The notes under the pieces: generated by a model
Seen by the model: only the letters and a program-made list of their open reading frames with translations
Told to the model about the DNA's origin: nothing
The model's database searches: none
Shown: positions 45,030 through 53,783 of the stretch, piece after piece
Layout of the letters: every line of letters begins with the position of its first letter
Numbering within the stretch: the first letter of the stretch is position 1
Source: VBAS01 sp963773465
Lineage (GTDB): Bacteria > Bacteroidota > Bacteroidia > Chitinophagales > Chitinophagaceae
Length of the DNA: 64,000 nucleotides
Reading direction: 5' to 3'
Assembly (NCBI GenBank): GCA_963773465.1
Contig: CAVZBF010000001.1
Location: 1,860,001-1,924,000, forward strand
Translations under genes and position numbers: made by a program

Positions 45030-46267
45030 ATGGACATTCAAACAATAAAAAATCGGTTTGGAATCATTGGCAACTCCCCTGCATTGAACTATGCATTGCA
45101 GGTGGCTGCACAGGTAGCCAATACTGATCTTACTGTACTTGATCAAGGGAGAAAGTGGCGTGGGTAAAGAAGTTTTTTCACAGATCATTCATCTCTTTAG
45201 CGCAAGAAAACACAATCCTTTTATTGCGGTGAACTGCGGCGCAATACCGGAAGGAACAATTGATTCAGAATTATTCGGTCATGAAAAAGGATCTTTTACC
45301 GGCGCTGTTGATACCCGCAAAGGATATTTTGAAACAGTAAATGGCGGAACTATTTTCTTAGATGAGATCGGTGAATTGCCATTTGGCACACAGGCCCGTT
45401 TATTGAGGGTACTGGAAACAGGTGAATACATCCGTGTGGGTTCATCAAAAGTGCAAAAGACAGATGTAAGGGTAATTGCAGCAACCAATAAAGATCTGCT
45501 GCAACTGGTCACAACAAGGTAAATTCAGGGAAGATCTTTATTATCGTTTAAGTACAGTTCCTATCCGTGTTCCTGCATTGCACGATCGCAAAGAAGATAT
45601 TCATTTACTGTTCAGAAAATTTGCAGTTGACTTTGCAGAAAAATATAAAACTGCTCCGGTACAATTGGATGAGGAAGCAAAAAACATGTTAATTAACTAT
45701 CCCTGGCCGGGCAATGTGCGGGAATTGAAGAATATTGCAGAGCAGATTTCAGTTCTTTCACAGGATAAACAATATTACATGCAAAAGATCTGAGCAAGTT
45801 TTTACAACCTTATTCAGATAACCGTTTGCCGGTGCTGGCACATACAAATGGACACGGCGCTGAAAGACTTTGCCAATGAAAGAGAGATCTTTACAAGCTT
45901 TTCTTCGACATGAAGAAAGATGTAACGGAATTAAAGAAAATGTTTTTTGAAGTTTTGCAAAACCCTAATGCCGTACAAAATCCAGCTCTTATCAATGAAT
46001 TAAAAGAATTGAAGAGTCATGAAGTGATGCAACCTGTCTATGTTCAGCCATGCCGTGCAACAACAGTCACAACCGGTATTAATGAATAATGATATACATG
46101 ATCATGAAGAAGTGGAGGAAAGCCTGAACATAATGGATAAGGAAAAAGAATTGATCATTAAAGCACTGAAAAAACATCGGGGAAAAAGAAAAGATGCCGC
46201 ACTTGATCTTGGCATCAGTGAAAGAACACTTTACAGGAAATTAAAAGAATATGATATTGAAGAATAA
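45030..46267 (+). CDS. Sigma-54 interacting transcriptional regulator (AAA+ and Fis HTH; several frameshifts)
   Basis: Starts MDIQTIKNRFGIIGNSPAL at 45030. The AAA+ domain has Walker A GESGVGKE, the sigma-54 contact loop KGSFTGAV, Walker B IFLDEIGELP and the arginine region FREDLYYRLSTVPIRVP. NYPWPGNVRELKNI and the C-terminal Fis-type HTH (KKHRGKRKDAALDLGISERT) complete it. Breaks at about 45141 (one extra G), 45520, 45790 and 45870-46020. There is no N-terminal receiver or sensor domain, as in the conserved Bacteroidota version of this locus, which lies between miaB and lptE. Activates sigma-54 promoters by ATP hydrolysis; targets unknown. Confidence 0.83.
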
Positions 46268-46268
46268 G

Positions 46269-46847
46269 ATGCAAATAAGGCACAAGGCACAGGGCACAAG
46301 GTTGTCATTCATTGCATTTAGAAAATTCTCCTTTCTTGCGCCTTGTACCTTGTTCCTTGTACCTTGTGCCTTGTTACTTGTACTTTTCTTAGCCGGTTGC
46401 TTTTATAAGTTTAATGATGTTTCAGTACCGGTGGAAATTAAAACCATAAAAATATTAACGTTCGACAACAAAGCCCGGTATACGAACAACCGGTTAAGTC
46501 CGCAGTTGGCAGACAGGTTGCGTCAGAAGATCGTAAGCCAAACAAAACTTACACCGGTAAATAATGAATCCGCTGATTGGGAGATTTCCGGATTTATATC
46601 TCAATATGATGTTACCACTTCTGCGATTTCCAACCAGCAAGTTGCCACTAACCGGTTGATTGTCGGTGTAAGTGTTACCATAACCGATCGTAAAACCGGG
46701 AAGGACCCAAGAAATTTATCAATAAACCGCAGTTTTGATTTTTCCGCCACATTAACTTTGACACAAGCCGAACAAAGGTTGAATGATGAAATGATCCGTA
46801 ATCTTGCGGACGAAATATTCAACCAGATTTTTTCTGATTGGAAATAA
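46269..46847 (+). CDS. lptE: LptE family LPS-assembly lipoprotein
   Basis: 192 residues. LptE plugs the LptD barrel and helps place lipopolysaccharide in the outer leaflet. After a lipoprotein signal with lipobox LFLAGC (Cys about residue 39) the mature protein YKFNDVSVPVEIKTIKIL and the segment ALTLTQAEQRLNDEMIRNLADEIF around the last helix fit LptE. The first 35 residues are encoded by GGCACAAGG/CCTTGTGCC repeats (46277-46374). ATG at 46269 is two bases after the regulator stop; an ATG at 46251 overlaps it and is less likely. Confidence 0.8.
   Translation: MQIRHKAQGTRLSFIAFRKFSFLAPCTLFLVPCALLLVLFLAGCFYKFNDVSVPVEIKTIKILTFDNKARYTNNRLSPQLADRLRQKIVSQTKLTPVNNESADWEISGFISQYDVTTSAISNQQVATNRLIVGVSVTITDRKTGKDPRNLSINRSFDFSATLTLTQAEQRLNDEMIRNLADEIFNQIFSDWK
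46277..46374. repeat. GGCACAAGG word repeat, inverted, inside the lptE signal peptide
   Basis: 46277-46302 and 46347-46372 are reverse complements with about three mismatches in 26 bases. The right side is made of ACCTTGT words. Both arms are translated in frame, the right arm giving the hydrophobic core of the lipoprotein signal. Confidence 0.65.
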
Positions 46848-46858
46848 TATTTTTGGCA

Positions 46859-47662
46859 ATGCATGAATTGATAAACAAATTGGCTTTCTCTTTATTCAAG
46901 AAAAATAATTTAGAAGAATGTATTCTTGAGGACATTGAAGACCTTGCAAAACAATATCCTTACTTTTCTTCTGCCCGGCTTTTGCTCGCCGCAAAACAAA
47001 AACAAACAAATCACCCGGATTTTGAAAAACATTTGACAACGGCTTCTCTTCATGTCAATAATCCTCTTTGGCTAAATCGTCTTTTAACAAAGCCATCCCA
47101 GGCAGAAAAAATAATTGTTGAAGAAAAAAACCAGGCAAGAGAAGTTATTGAAGAACCCAATAATGACGAATTGGTGTTGGAAAAAACCCGCCATGAATTC
47201 ATCGTGGCTTCAAAACAAGAAGCGCAAATAGCTGTTGCAGGCTCTTCAGTTCCAACGGTTGTTATAGAAAAAACAGAGGCCACGGAACAGCCCCTCGTAT
47301 TTGAACCCTATTATACTGTCGACTATTTCGCGTCCCAGGGAATTAAGAATGTGATTGAAGAAAAGCCAAAGGACCGTTTTAGTCAGCAGCTAAAAAGTTT
47401 TACAGATTGGTTAAAAACTATCAGGCAAATGCCGCCGCAGCAAATTGCAGCAATGACCGATAGCGGATCAGAAGAAAAAGTTGTTCAGCTTGCCACCCAT
47501 TCTCTTGAAGAAAAAGCGGTAGAAACTGAAGCTATGGCCGAAGTATGGATAAAGCAGGGCCACCCGGAAAAAGCGGCTGATATTTATAGAAAACTAAGTT
47601 TGCTCGATCCCTCTAAAAGCAGTTATTTTGCAGTCCTTATTGAAAAATTAAAGAACCCCTGA
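46859..47662 (+). CDS. Hypothetical protein with helical-repeat (TPR-like) C-terminus
   Basis: 267 residues from MHELINKLAFSLFKKNNLEE (ATG at 46859). The N-terminal helical domain (EDIEDLAKQYPYFSSARLLLA) and a C-terminal TPR-like hairpin (SLEEKAVETEAMAEVWIKQG, HPEKAADIYRKLSLLDPSKS) are joined by a disordered linker of about 90 residues. No signal peptide. It lies between lptE and secG, 11 bases from the former and 1 from the latter, a constant position in related genomes as far as I recall. Function unknown. Confidence 0.75.
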   Translation: MHELINKLAFSLFKKNNLEECILEDIEDLAKQYPYFSSARLLLAAKQKQTNHPDFEKHLTTASLHVNNPLWLNRLLTKPSQAEKIIVEEKNQAREVIEEPNNDELVLEKTRHEFIVASKQEAQIAVAGSSVPTVVIEKTEATEQPLVFEPYYTVDYFASQGIKNVIEEKPKDRFSQQLKSFTDWLKTIRQMPPQQIAAMTDSGSEEKVVQLATHSLEEKAVETEAMAEVWIKQGHPEKAADIYRKLSLLDPSKSSYFAVLIEKLKNP

Positions 47663-47663
47663 T

Positions 47664-48032
47664 ATGACAGTTATTTTCGTGATTCTTGTGATCCTTGCCA
47701 GCGTGATCCTTGGGTTGATCGTACTCGTTCAAAATCCCAAAGGTGGCGGGCTTGCCGGTAATATCGCAGGCTTCAGCAACCAGTTTATGGGTGTAAAACA
47801 AACTACCGATGTTCTTGAAAAAGGCACATGGATTTTTGCAGCGGTAATCGGAGTTTTATGCCTTGTTTCTACAGTATTTATTTCCGGTACTGCTTCACGC
47901 AGTGGCGGCGCTTCGGAAAAGGTTGGTACGTCCACCACCCCCCAAAACCCTACCAATACCAGTCCTTTTAATCAGCAACAGCAACCGCAATCCACATCGA
48001 CGCCGAATACAACAACAAAACCACCCAATTAA
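47664..48032 (+). CDS. secG: Preprotein translocase subunit SecG
   Basis: 122 residues. SecG is the third subunit of the SecYEG channel. Helix 1 is VIFVILVILASVILGLIVLV (about 3-22), then the conserved loop QNPKGGGLAGNI and helix 2 (about 55-75, GTWIFAAVIGVLCLVSTVF). The Gln/Pro/Thr-rich tail of about 45 residues after it is typical of Bacteroidota SecG. Followed by a terminator. Confidence 0.93.
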   Translation: MTVIFVILVILASVILGLIVLVQNPKGGGLAGNIAGFSNQFMGVKQTTDVLEKGTWIFAAVIGVLCLVSTVFISGTASRSGGASEKVGTSTTPQNPTNTSPFNQQQQPQSTSTPNTTTKPPN

Positions 48033-48053
48033 TTTTAATAAAAGATATTGCCG

Positions 48054-48080
48054 AACCCTGTCTCAAAGACGGGGTTTTTT
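48054..48080 (+). terminator. Intrinsic terminator after secG
   Basis: AACCCTGTC (48054-48062), loop TCAAA, GACGGGGTT (48068-48076), then a T-run to 48080. Nine-bp stem including one T-G pair. Confidence 0.8.
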
Positions 48081-48174
48081 ATTTATTTTGTTAGTCAGTT
48101 TTTGGAATACTATTTGACATTGTTGCGACGCTCCGTTCAACATCCAATAATTCTGTTCAGCTAATTAGAACACT

Positions 48175-49197
48175 ATGAAAAAAACCTTCAGATTTGTTTT
48201 GATACTTTTCCTTATACTGGTTCTCTTTTCAGCATGGAAAGTTTTTGGCCCTTCAGTTTCTGTTCCTCAGGATAATTTTCTTTATATTAAAACCGGTGAA
48301 ACCTTCGGGGAAATGCGGAATGAACTTGCTTCAAAAAAGATCATTTCATCGCAACGTTGGTTTGATTGGGTTTCGGCTGCAATGAGTTTTAATACGGCAA
48401 AAGCCGGTAAATATGAGATCAAAAAAAATATGAGCATGTTTGAGCTTGTGCGCATGCTAAGGAACGGCAAACAAGTACCGGTAAAGCTCACCATCACCAA
48501 GATAAGATTAAAAGAAGACCTTGCCCGTAAGATGGGGCAGCTATTTGAATTCGATTCACTGGCCGCCATGAAATTTTTGACTAATAACGATTCATTAAAA
48601 GCCTTTGGGCTCGATAGTAATACTGTATTGAGCGCCGTAATGCCTGATACTTATTCTTATTTCTGGAACGGCGATCCCGAAAAAGTATTTCAAAAATTAT
48701 TTGAACATTGGAAGAAATACTGGAATGATGAAAGAAAAAAGAAAGCAGCAGCTATTCAGCTCGAGCCTATTGAAGTATCGATACTCGCATCTATAGTGGA
48801 TGAAGAAGTGAATAGCAAAAGTGAAAAAGAGAAGATATCAAGTGTATACTTAAACCGGTTACATAAAAAAATGAATATGCAGGCCTGCCCTACCGTAAAA
48901 TATGCGTTGCGGGATTTTGGCCTCAAAAGAATTTATGAAAAGCATCTGCAGGTTCAATCGCCGTATAATACTTATATAAATGAAGGCTTGCCCCCGGGCC
49001 CTGTGTGTACGCCTCAACCTGAAACGATCGATATCGTGTTAAATGCACCGCAAACAGATTATCTTTATTTTGTAGCCAACAGCGATTTTTCAGGCACACA
49101 TATTTATACAAGTAATTATTCGGATCATTTAAAGTTTGCAAAAAAATTCGCAGCAGCGCAGGACCGGCAGGATTCGATCAGAAAAGCAAACCGTTAA
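48175..49197 (+). CDS. mltG: Endolytic murein transglycosylase MltG
   Basis: 340 residues. MltG cuts nascent glycan strands at the inner membrane and sets their length. One N-terminal membrane helix (about 6-24), a LysM-like region, and the YceG catalytic domain with SILASIVDEEVNSKSE; the catalytic Glu corresponds to about residue 211. KMNMQACPTVKYAL and YNTYINEGLPPGPVCTP are the substrate-loop motifs. Normal length. Preceded by a fragment of the GTTGCGACG repeat (48121-48165). Confidence 0.92.
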   Translation: MKKTFRFVLILFLILVLFSAWKVFGPSVSVPQDNFLYIKTGETFGEMRNELASKKIISSQRWFDWVSAAMSFNTAKAGKYEIKKNMSMFELVRMLRNGKQVPVKLTITKIRLKEDLARKMGQLFEFDSLAAMKFLTNNDSLKAFGLDSNTVLSAVMPDTYSYFWNGDPEKVFQKLFEHWKKYWNDERKKKAAAIQLEPIEVSILASIVDEEVNSKSEKEKISSVYLNRLHKKMNMQACPTVKYALRDFGLKRIYEKHLQVQSPYNTYINEGLPPGPVCTPQPETIDIVLNAPQTDYLYFVANSDFSGTHIYTSNYSDHLKFAKKFAAAQDRQDSIRKANR

Positions 49198-49203
49198 GCC
49201 CAA

Positions 49204-50157
49204 ATGCATTTGCTTACACAGATAAGGCGGAAGTTCATTACATCTTTTCCGGTAAAATTTATTATCCGTAAAAGCAAGAACATTATTCCTCCTGGTTTCA
49301 GTGGCATTCCTCTTTTTGATGTAGTAAGATTCTTTTTTATACAAGTTCAGAAAACAAGCCTGAATGACAGGGCAGCATCAATTGCCTTTAATTTATTGCT
49401 CGCTATTCCGCCTGCCTGTATTTTTATTTTTACCCTCATCCCCTATTTGCCAATAAAAGAATTTATGCCTCAATTATATGAGCTGATCCGTGATGTAATT
49501 CCCGGCAAGGAAAACCATGAACCAATAATTAATTTCTTAAAAGACTTTACAACAAATGAACGAAGTGGTTTGCTTTCATTTGGATTTTTACTCGCATTGT
49601 ATTTTTCTTCTAATGCAATGATCGGCATTATGGGATCATTTAATAAAATGAATTATATCGGCTTTTCAAGGCGGCATTATGTGCATGACCGCTGGGTAGC
49701 CATAAAACTTACTCTTATTTTATTCCTGATCATTCTTCTATCCATTATTGCCCTTGTCTCCCGCGGTGCTGTGCTTACCTGGCTTGGTATTGAAGATCCC
49801 ACAATGAGAACGATAATACTTAATGTGCGATGGATAGTAATTATCCTGTTGTTCTTTCTTACCATTTCTTTTATTTACCGCCATGCACCAGCCGTGCATA
49901 AGAAGTGGAAACTCATTAATCCCGGCTCCATTCTTGCTACTTTCATGATGATTGCATTTACCATGGGTTTTTCTTATTATGTTGTCAACTTTGGTAATTA
50001 TAATAAATTGTATGGTTCTATCAGCACGATCCTGATAGTGATGTTGCTGATCTTCTTTAATTCCTTAGTGCTGTTGATAGGATTTGAGCTAAACGTAAGC
50101 ATTTCCTCTCTGCGAAAGTTGGCTGATCAAAGGAAAAATCCTGTGTCAGGCGGCTAA
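49204..50157 (+). CDS. YihY/virulence factor BrkB family membrane protein
   Basis: 317 residues with six membrane segments after a cytosolic N-terminus. The family opening DRAASIAFNLLLAIPPACIF (about 57-76), KEFMPQLYELIRDVIPG, then SNAMIGIMGSFNKMN and LINPGSILATFMMIAFTMGF are present. Formerly called ribonuclease BN, now known not to be; the role is probably as an inner-membrane permease. Six bases after mltG, so co-transcribed. Confidence 0.85.
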   Translation: MHLLTQIRRKFITSFPVKFIIRKSKNIIPPGFSGIPLFDVVRFFFIQVQKTSLNDRAASIAFNLLLAIPPACIFIFTLIPYLPIKEFMPQLYELIRDVIPGKENHEPIINFLKDFTTNERSGLLSFGFLLALYFSSNAMIGIMGSFNKMNYIGFSRRHYVHDRWVAIKLTLILFLIILLSIIALVSRGAVLTWLGIEDPTMRTIILNVRWIVIILLFFLTISFIYRHAPAVHKKWKLINPGSILATFMMIAFTMGFSYYVVNFGNYNKLYGSISTILIVMLLIFFNSLVLLIGFELNVSISSLRKLADQRKNPVSGG

Positions 50158-50205
50158 TAAAATTTAAAAAAATATCAGAACTTTATCGTGTTAAACATTT
50201 AAACC

Positions 50206-50811
50206 ATGAAAAAAATATTTTTTGCAGCTACCGCCATCGCCGCAATTTCATTTGCATTTACCAAATTGGGTGATCCGTTGCCGATAGGCGCAGGCATTCC
50301 TAAAGCCGATCTTAAACTTAAAGATATTTCCGGTAAAGAAGTGTCCTTAAAAGATGCTAAAAAGAAAAATGGCTTGCTGGTTATGTTTAGTTGTAACACC
50401 TGCCCATGGGTGATAAAAAATCAATCAAGAACAAAAGAAGTTGCTGATTATGCGCTTTCAAAAGAAATTGGAGTTATTCTTCTTAATTCCAATGAAGGTC
50501 AGCGTGATGACGCAGATTCTTACTCTGAAATGAAAGAGTATGCAATGTCGCAGGGCTACAAATGGTATTATGCAGTGGATGCCGATAATGTGCTGGCAGA
50601 TGAGTTCGGCGCTAACCGCACTCCTGAAGTTTTCTTGTTCAATGCTGAAGGCAAGCATGTATACCACGGCGCCATTGATGATAATCCCGGCGATGCTTCA
50701 AGCGTTGCCCGCAAACATTTAAAAGTTGCTATTGATGAAATAGTGACCGGTAAAGATGTTTCAGTAAAAGAATCCCGCTCAATGGGCTGCCAGATCAAGA
50801 GAAAAAGCTAG
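50206..50811 (+). CDS. Secreted thioredoxin-fold (AhpC/TSA-like) protein
   Basis: 201 residues, signal peptide MKKIFFAATAIAAISFAF. Redoxin fold with VMFSCNTCPWVIKNQSR (about 65-81): the two cysteines form a CxxC pair, CNTC. GVILLNSNEGQRDDADSYSE and FGANRTPEVFLFNAEGK (cis-Pro after Thr) complete it. Probably a periplasmic thiol oxidoreductase. Followed by a strong terminator. Confidence 0.85.
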   Translation: MKKIFFAATAIAAISFAFTKLGDPLPIGAGIPKADLKLKDISGKEVSLKDAKKKNGLLVMFSCNTCPWVIKNQSRTKEVADYALSKEIGVILLNSNEGQRDDADSYSEMKEYAMSQGYKWYYAVDADNVLADEFGANRTPEVFLFNAEGKHVYHGAIDDNPGDASSVARKHLKVAIDEIVTGKDVSVKESRSMGCQIKRKS

Positions 50812-50834
50812 TGGGCTTATAAATTTAATTTGAG

Positions 50835-50864
50835 ATCCTCCCGGCAAGTCGGGAGGATTTTTTT
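50835..50864 (+). terminator. Intrinsic terminator
   Basis: Perfect stem ATCCTCCCG (50835-50843) and CGGGAGGAT (50850-50858), loop GCAAGT, followed by seven T. Ends the redoxin gene transcript. Confidence 0.85.
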
Positions 50865-50971
50865 ATTTCCTGTATGGAATTTTTAGGTTTATGAATCTAA
50901 GCGGTAGATCAGGCACACACCAATTGTTAATCTTCCCGACCTCGACCGGGCCGGGATTAAAACCTCCGCTT

Positions 50972-51187
50972 ATGAACTACAGGACTATTATCAACAAAAC
51001 ACTTGTTCTTTCAGTATTTGTTATTGCCGGCTATCTTCTCGCCCGCAGCTTTTATTACGGAAGCATTGTTGGAATTATATTAGCGCTTGTGGCTATTGGG
51101 GCCTGGACTTTATTTTTATACCAGCTTAATAACTTGCAGGCAAAAAACGAGGAAGATCTTGTCGACGAACTACCGGAGCGTTATTAA
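50972..51187 (+). CDS. Small membrane protein
   Basis: 71 residues from MNYRTIINKTLVLSVFVIAG (ATG at 50972). Two hydrophobic segments (about 9-24 and 31-53) and an acidic tail (KNEEDLVDELPERY). The frame is open to 50891 but that part crosses an inverted repeat. The stop overlaps the convergent thioredoxin gene by four bases. Function unknown. Confidence 0.6.
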   Translation: MNYRTIINKTLVLSVFVIAGYLLARSFYYGSIVGIILALVAIGAWTLFLYQLNNLQAKNEEDLVDELPERY

Positions 51188-51690
51188 TTAATTATCTTTT
51201 TTATTTCATCCTCAAATTTTTCTTTGGGCATTTCTTCTTCAAAAAAGCTGCGATGCCCTTTTTTATTATTGATAAAAAGTGTTGCCGGCATTACACCCGA
51301 CCACTTACTATCAACTTTTGGGCAGAAGTAATCTGCATTGGTTTCATCAAGCCAAATGATAGGCGATGTAAACTTTTTCTTATCGGCAAAAGTTGAAATT
51401 TTATCAGGAAACGATTCTTTGAAGTCAAGGCTCACCAGCAGCAGTTTCACTCCTTTATCTTTATACTTTGCTACTATTTCCTGGAAATAAGGAATTTCTT
51501 TTATACACGGTCCGCAATATGTTGCCCAAAAATTAACAATAACAGGCGTATCACTTTTAGCAATGTAATTTTCCAGATCAGTGATCTTCCATTTAGCAAT
51601 CGATTGGGAGCTTGATTCCTTGCAGGAAAAGAAAAAGACAACTACTATGAGTAATCTCGATAGCCTGAATATTGAATATTGATTCTCCAT
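51184..51690 (-). CDS. TlpA-like thioredoxin-fold lipoprotein
   Basis: 168 residues. Lipoprotein signal with Cys in VVFFFSCKESS, then a thioredoxin domain with the active site ATYCGPCIKEIP (CGPC at about 59-62) and cis-Pro in SGVMPATLFI. TlpA/ResA-type proteins reduce periplasmic disulfides, often for cytochrome c. No cytochrome maturation genes are adjacent. Downstream of trmH on the same strand, 17 bases apart. Confidence 0.85.
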   Translation of the reverse strand: MENQYSIFRLSRLLIVVVFFFSCKESSSQSIAKWKITDLENYIAKSDTPVIVNFWATYCGPCIKEIPYFQEIVAKYKDKGVKLLLVSLDFKESFPDKISTFADKKKFTSPIIWLDETNADYFCPKVDSKWSGVMPATLFINNKKGHRSFFEEEMPKEKFEDEIKKIIN

Positions 51691-51707
51691 TATAAATTGC
51701 TTATTGT

Positions 51708-52304
51708 CTATTGTTCATTAAAATCTTCATAGCCCCATTGATCCATCAACTTTTTTAATACTTCGCCATTCAGCTTTGCTTTATCATAATGCCCTGCTAT
51801 GGTTTTCTGCCGGTATGCTTCATATAAAGTTACGGCGCAAGCTACACTTATATTCAGCGACCTTATGATTCCCGCCTGCGGGATGATAAAATTTCCATCT
51901 GCCAGGTTTCTTATTTCCTCCGAAACGCCGCTATGCTCATTGCCAAATACGAGAGCCACAGGCTGAGTAAGATCTATTTTATACAAGTTTAGTGCATCGC
52001 TGCTTAAATGAGTCGTTAAAATTTTTGAATACTTTTTTCTTAGTTCAGAAAAACATTCTTCTGCATTTTCAAACTGATAAACGGTTAGCCACTTTGCGGC
52101 GCTGGAAGAACTTTTTGTGCCCCATTTTTTATGGCGTGGAATTTTTGTATTCAACACATAGACTTCCTGCACACCAACAGCGTCACAGGTGCGCATTACC
52201 GCCGATATATTATGCGGATCAAAGACATTTTCCAGGACAATGGTAATATCGTTTTGTCTTTTACTTAAAACAGATTCCAGTTTTGCTTTTCGTTCCGGCG
52301 TCAT
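51708..52304 (-). CDS. trmH: TrmH/SpoU family tRNA (guanosine-18) 2'-O-methyltransferase
   Basis: 198 residues. SPOUT knot methyltransferase. Motif 1 is VFDPHNISAVMRTCDAVGV (Asn/Arg catalytic, about 28-46), motif 2 is ALVFGNEHSGVSEE, motif 3 is IIPQAGIIRSLNISVACAV. The C-terminal extension is of TrmH type. Methylates the ribose of G18 in tRNA; a rRNA role cannot be excluded. Cytosolic. Confidence 0.87.
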   Translation of the reverse strand: MTPERKAKLESVLSKRQNDITIVLENVFDPHNISAVMRTCDAVGVQEVYVLNTKIPRHKKWGTKSSSSAAKWLTVYQFENAEECFSELRKKYSKILTTHLSSDALNLYKIDLTQPVALVFGNEHSGVSEEIRNLADGNFIIPQAGIIRSLNISVACAVTLYEAYRQKTIAGHYDKAKLNGEVLKKLMDQWGYEDFNEQ

Positions 52305-52485
52305 TTTATAAAAATAGAAAAATGTTATTGATTAAGGTTTTTCTTCAGGATTAAAGCCCATTGCAAATTATTTTTTGTAAACTTTATCCGCCGGCGGCGG
52401 ATGGGGTTATAAATCTGGCTCTTCTTTTAGGGGCGTTAGCCCTTCGTATATTTAAAATAAAGAATCAGGCTTAAGCGTCCTTACT

Positions 52486-52493
52486 TAACTTTG
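52486..52493 (+). promoter_or_regulatory. Possible -7 element TAACTTTG
   Basis: Exact match to TAnnTTTG, 25 bases before the ATG of the sulfhydrylase gene at 52518. A -33 box is not clear. I looked for a SAM riboswitch in 52305-52517 and saw none. Confidence 0.4.
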
Positions 52494-52517
52494 AAATTTT
52501 AAAGCAATCGAAGAAAC

Positions 52518-53684
52518 ATGCATCCCAATACAAAAGCTATACGAACAAGGGTGAATCAAACTGATGAGATGGAGCATACCACGCCGCTATTTCTCACCAG
52601 CAGTTTTTGTTTTGATACTTCAGAAGAAATGCGTGCAGCATTTGCCGATGAAACCGATGATAATATTTACAGCCGTTTCAGTAATCCAAACGTACAGGAG
52701 TTTACCGATAAAATGTGTGCATTGGAAGGCGCCGAAGCCGGCTATGCAACAGCCTCCGGTATGAGTGCCGTATTCGGGTCTTTCATGGCATTAATGAAAA
52801 GCGGAGATCATTTGCTTTCATGCCGTGCATTATTTGGAAGTACACATAATATCATCACAAAATATTTTTCACGGTTCGGAATAGAATACAGTTATGTGGA
52901 TGCATCGGCAAACATGGATGAATGGCAAAAAAATATTAAGCCGAATACAAAAATGATCTATGTTGAAAGCCCTACAAATCCCGGGCTTGAGATCATTGAC
53001 ATAAAAGCTTTGGCTGATCTTGCCCACCGGCATAATATTATTTTAAATGTCGATAATTGTTTTTCAACGCCGGTCGGACAGTTACCGATCGCACTTGGCG
53101 CCGATCTGGTGGTCCATAGCGCTACAAAATGGCTCGATGGACAAGGAAGAGTATTAGGCGGCGTGATTGTTGGAAAAAAAGAATTGATAAAAGAGATCTA
53201 TTTGTTTTGCCGTAATACAGGCCCTGCCCTCTCTCCTTTTAATGCATGGATATTAAGTAAAAGTTTGGAAACCCTTGATGTAAGAATGGAACGGCATGCT
53301 TCCAATGCGCTGTGGTTGGCAGAACAATTACACGGCCATTCAAAAATTAAATCACTTAAATATCCATTCCTTTCTTCCCATCCGCAATTTGAAATTGCAA
53401 AAAAACAAATGGTGAATGGTGGTGGAATTTTTTGTTTTGAATTAAAAGGTGGGCTTGAAGCAGGAAAAAAGTTTCTTGATAGCCTGCAACTGCTTTCCAT
53501 GACGGCAAATCTTGGCGATACCAGAAGTATTGCTTCTCATCCTGCAAGTACAACCCATGCAAAGCTTACGGAAGAAGAAAGACAGGCTGTTGCCATCACG
53601 CCAGGTTTAATAAGAATTTCTGTAGGGCTTGAGTATAGAGAAGATCTTCTTAAAGATATAATGCAGGCTTTGGAAATTGTTTAA
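52518..53684 (+). CDS. O-acetyl/O-succinylhomoserine sulfhydrylase (Cys/Met metabolism PLP enzyme)
   Basis: 388 residues. Replaces the acyl group of activated homoserine with sulfide to give homocysteine in methionine synthesis. PLP-enzyme motifs: YSRFSNPNVQEF, ATASGMSAVFGSFMAL (about 78-93), VESPTNPGLEI, NVDNCFSTPVGQLPIALGAD split at the Asp, and the PLP lysine in HSATKWLDGQGR (Lys about 204). The C-terminal ASHPAST and RISVGLEYREDL are normal. The convergent neighbour is metX, so O-acetylhomoserine is the likely substrate. Closest label MetZ. Confidence 0.87.
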   Translation: MHPNTKAIRTRVNQTDEMEHTTPLFLTSSFCFDTSEEMRAAFADETDDNIYSRFSNPNVQEFTDKMCALEGAEAGYATASGMSAVFGSFMALMKSGDHLLSCRALFGSTHNIITKYFSRFGIEYSYVDASANMDEWQKNIKPNTKMIYVESPTNPGLEIIDIKALADLAHRHNIILNVDNCFSTPVGQLPIALGADLVVHSATKWLDGQGRVLGGVIVGKKELIKEIYLFCRNTGPALSPFNAWILSKSLETLDVRMERHASNALWLAEQLHGHSKIKSLKYPFLSSHPQFEIAKKQMVNGGGIFCFELKGGLEAGKKFLDSLQLLSMTANLGDTRSIASHPASTTHAKLTEEERQAVAITPGLIRISVGLEYREDLLKDIMQALEIV

Positions 53685-53685
53685 T

Positions 53686-53761
53686 TGTTAAATGGATAAA
53701 TTGTTGAATTGCTAAATTGTTTAATTGATGAAACCCCTCATAACAATTTAACCATTTAACA
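53686..53761. repeat. Inverted repeat between the convergent met genes
   Basis: Arms TGTTAAATGGATAAATTGTT (53686-53705) and AACAATTTAACCATTTAACA (53742-53761) match 19 of 20 when paired. TTGTTTAATTG words fill the loop. It starts two bases after the sulfhydrylase stop and ends 22 bases before the metX stop, so it may be a bidirectional terminator. Confidence 0.65.
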
Positions 53762-53783
53762 CTGTTGCATAGCGCTCATAATT

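Noticed and set aside
52305..52517. SAM riboswitch before the sulfhydrylase gene
   Set aside because: I looked for the conserved S-box or SAM-II core and could not find one; only a GCCGGCGGC palindrome and a -7-like box are seen.
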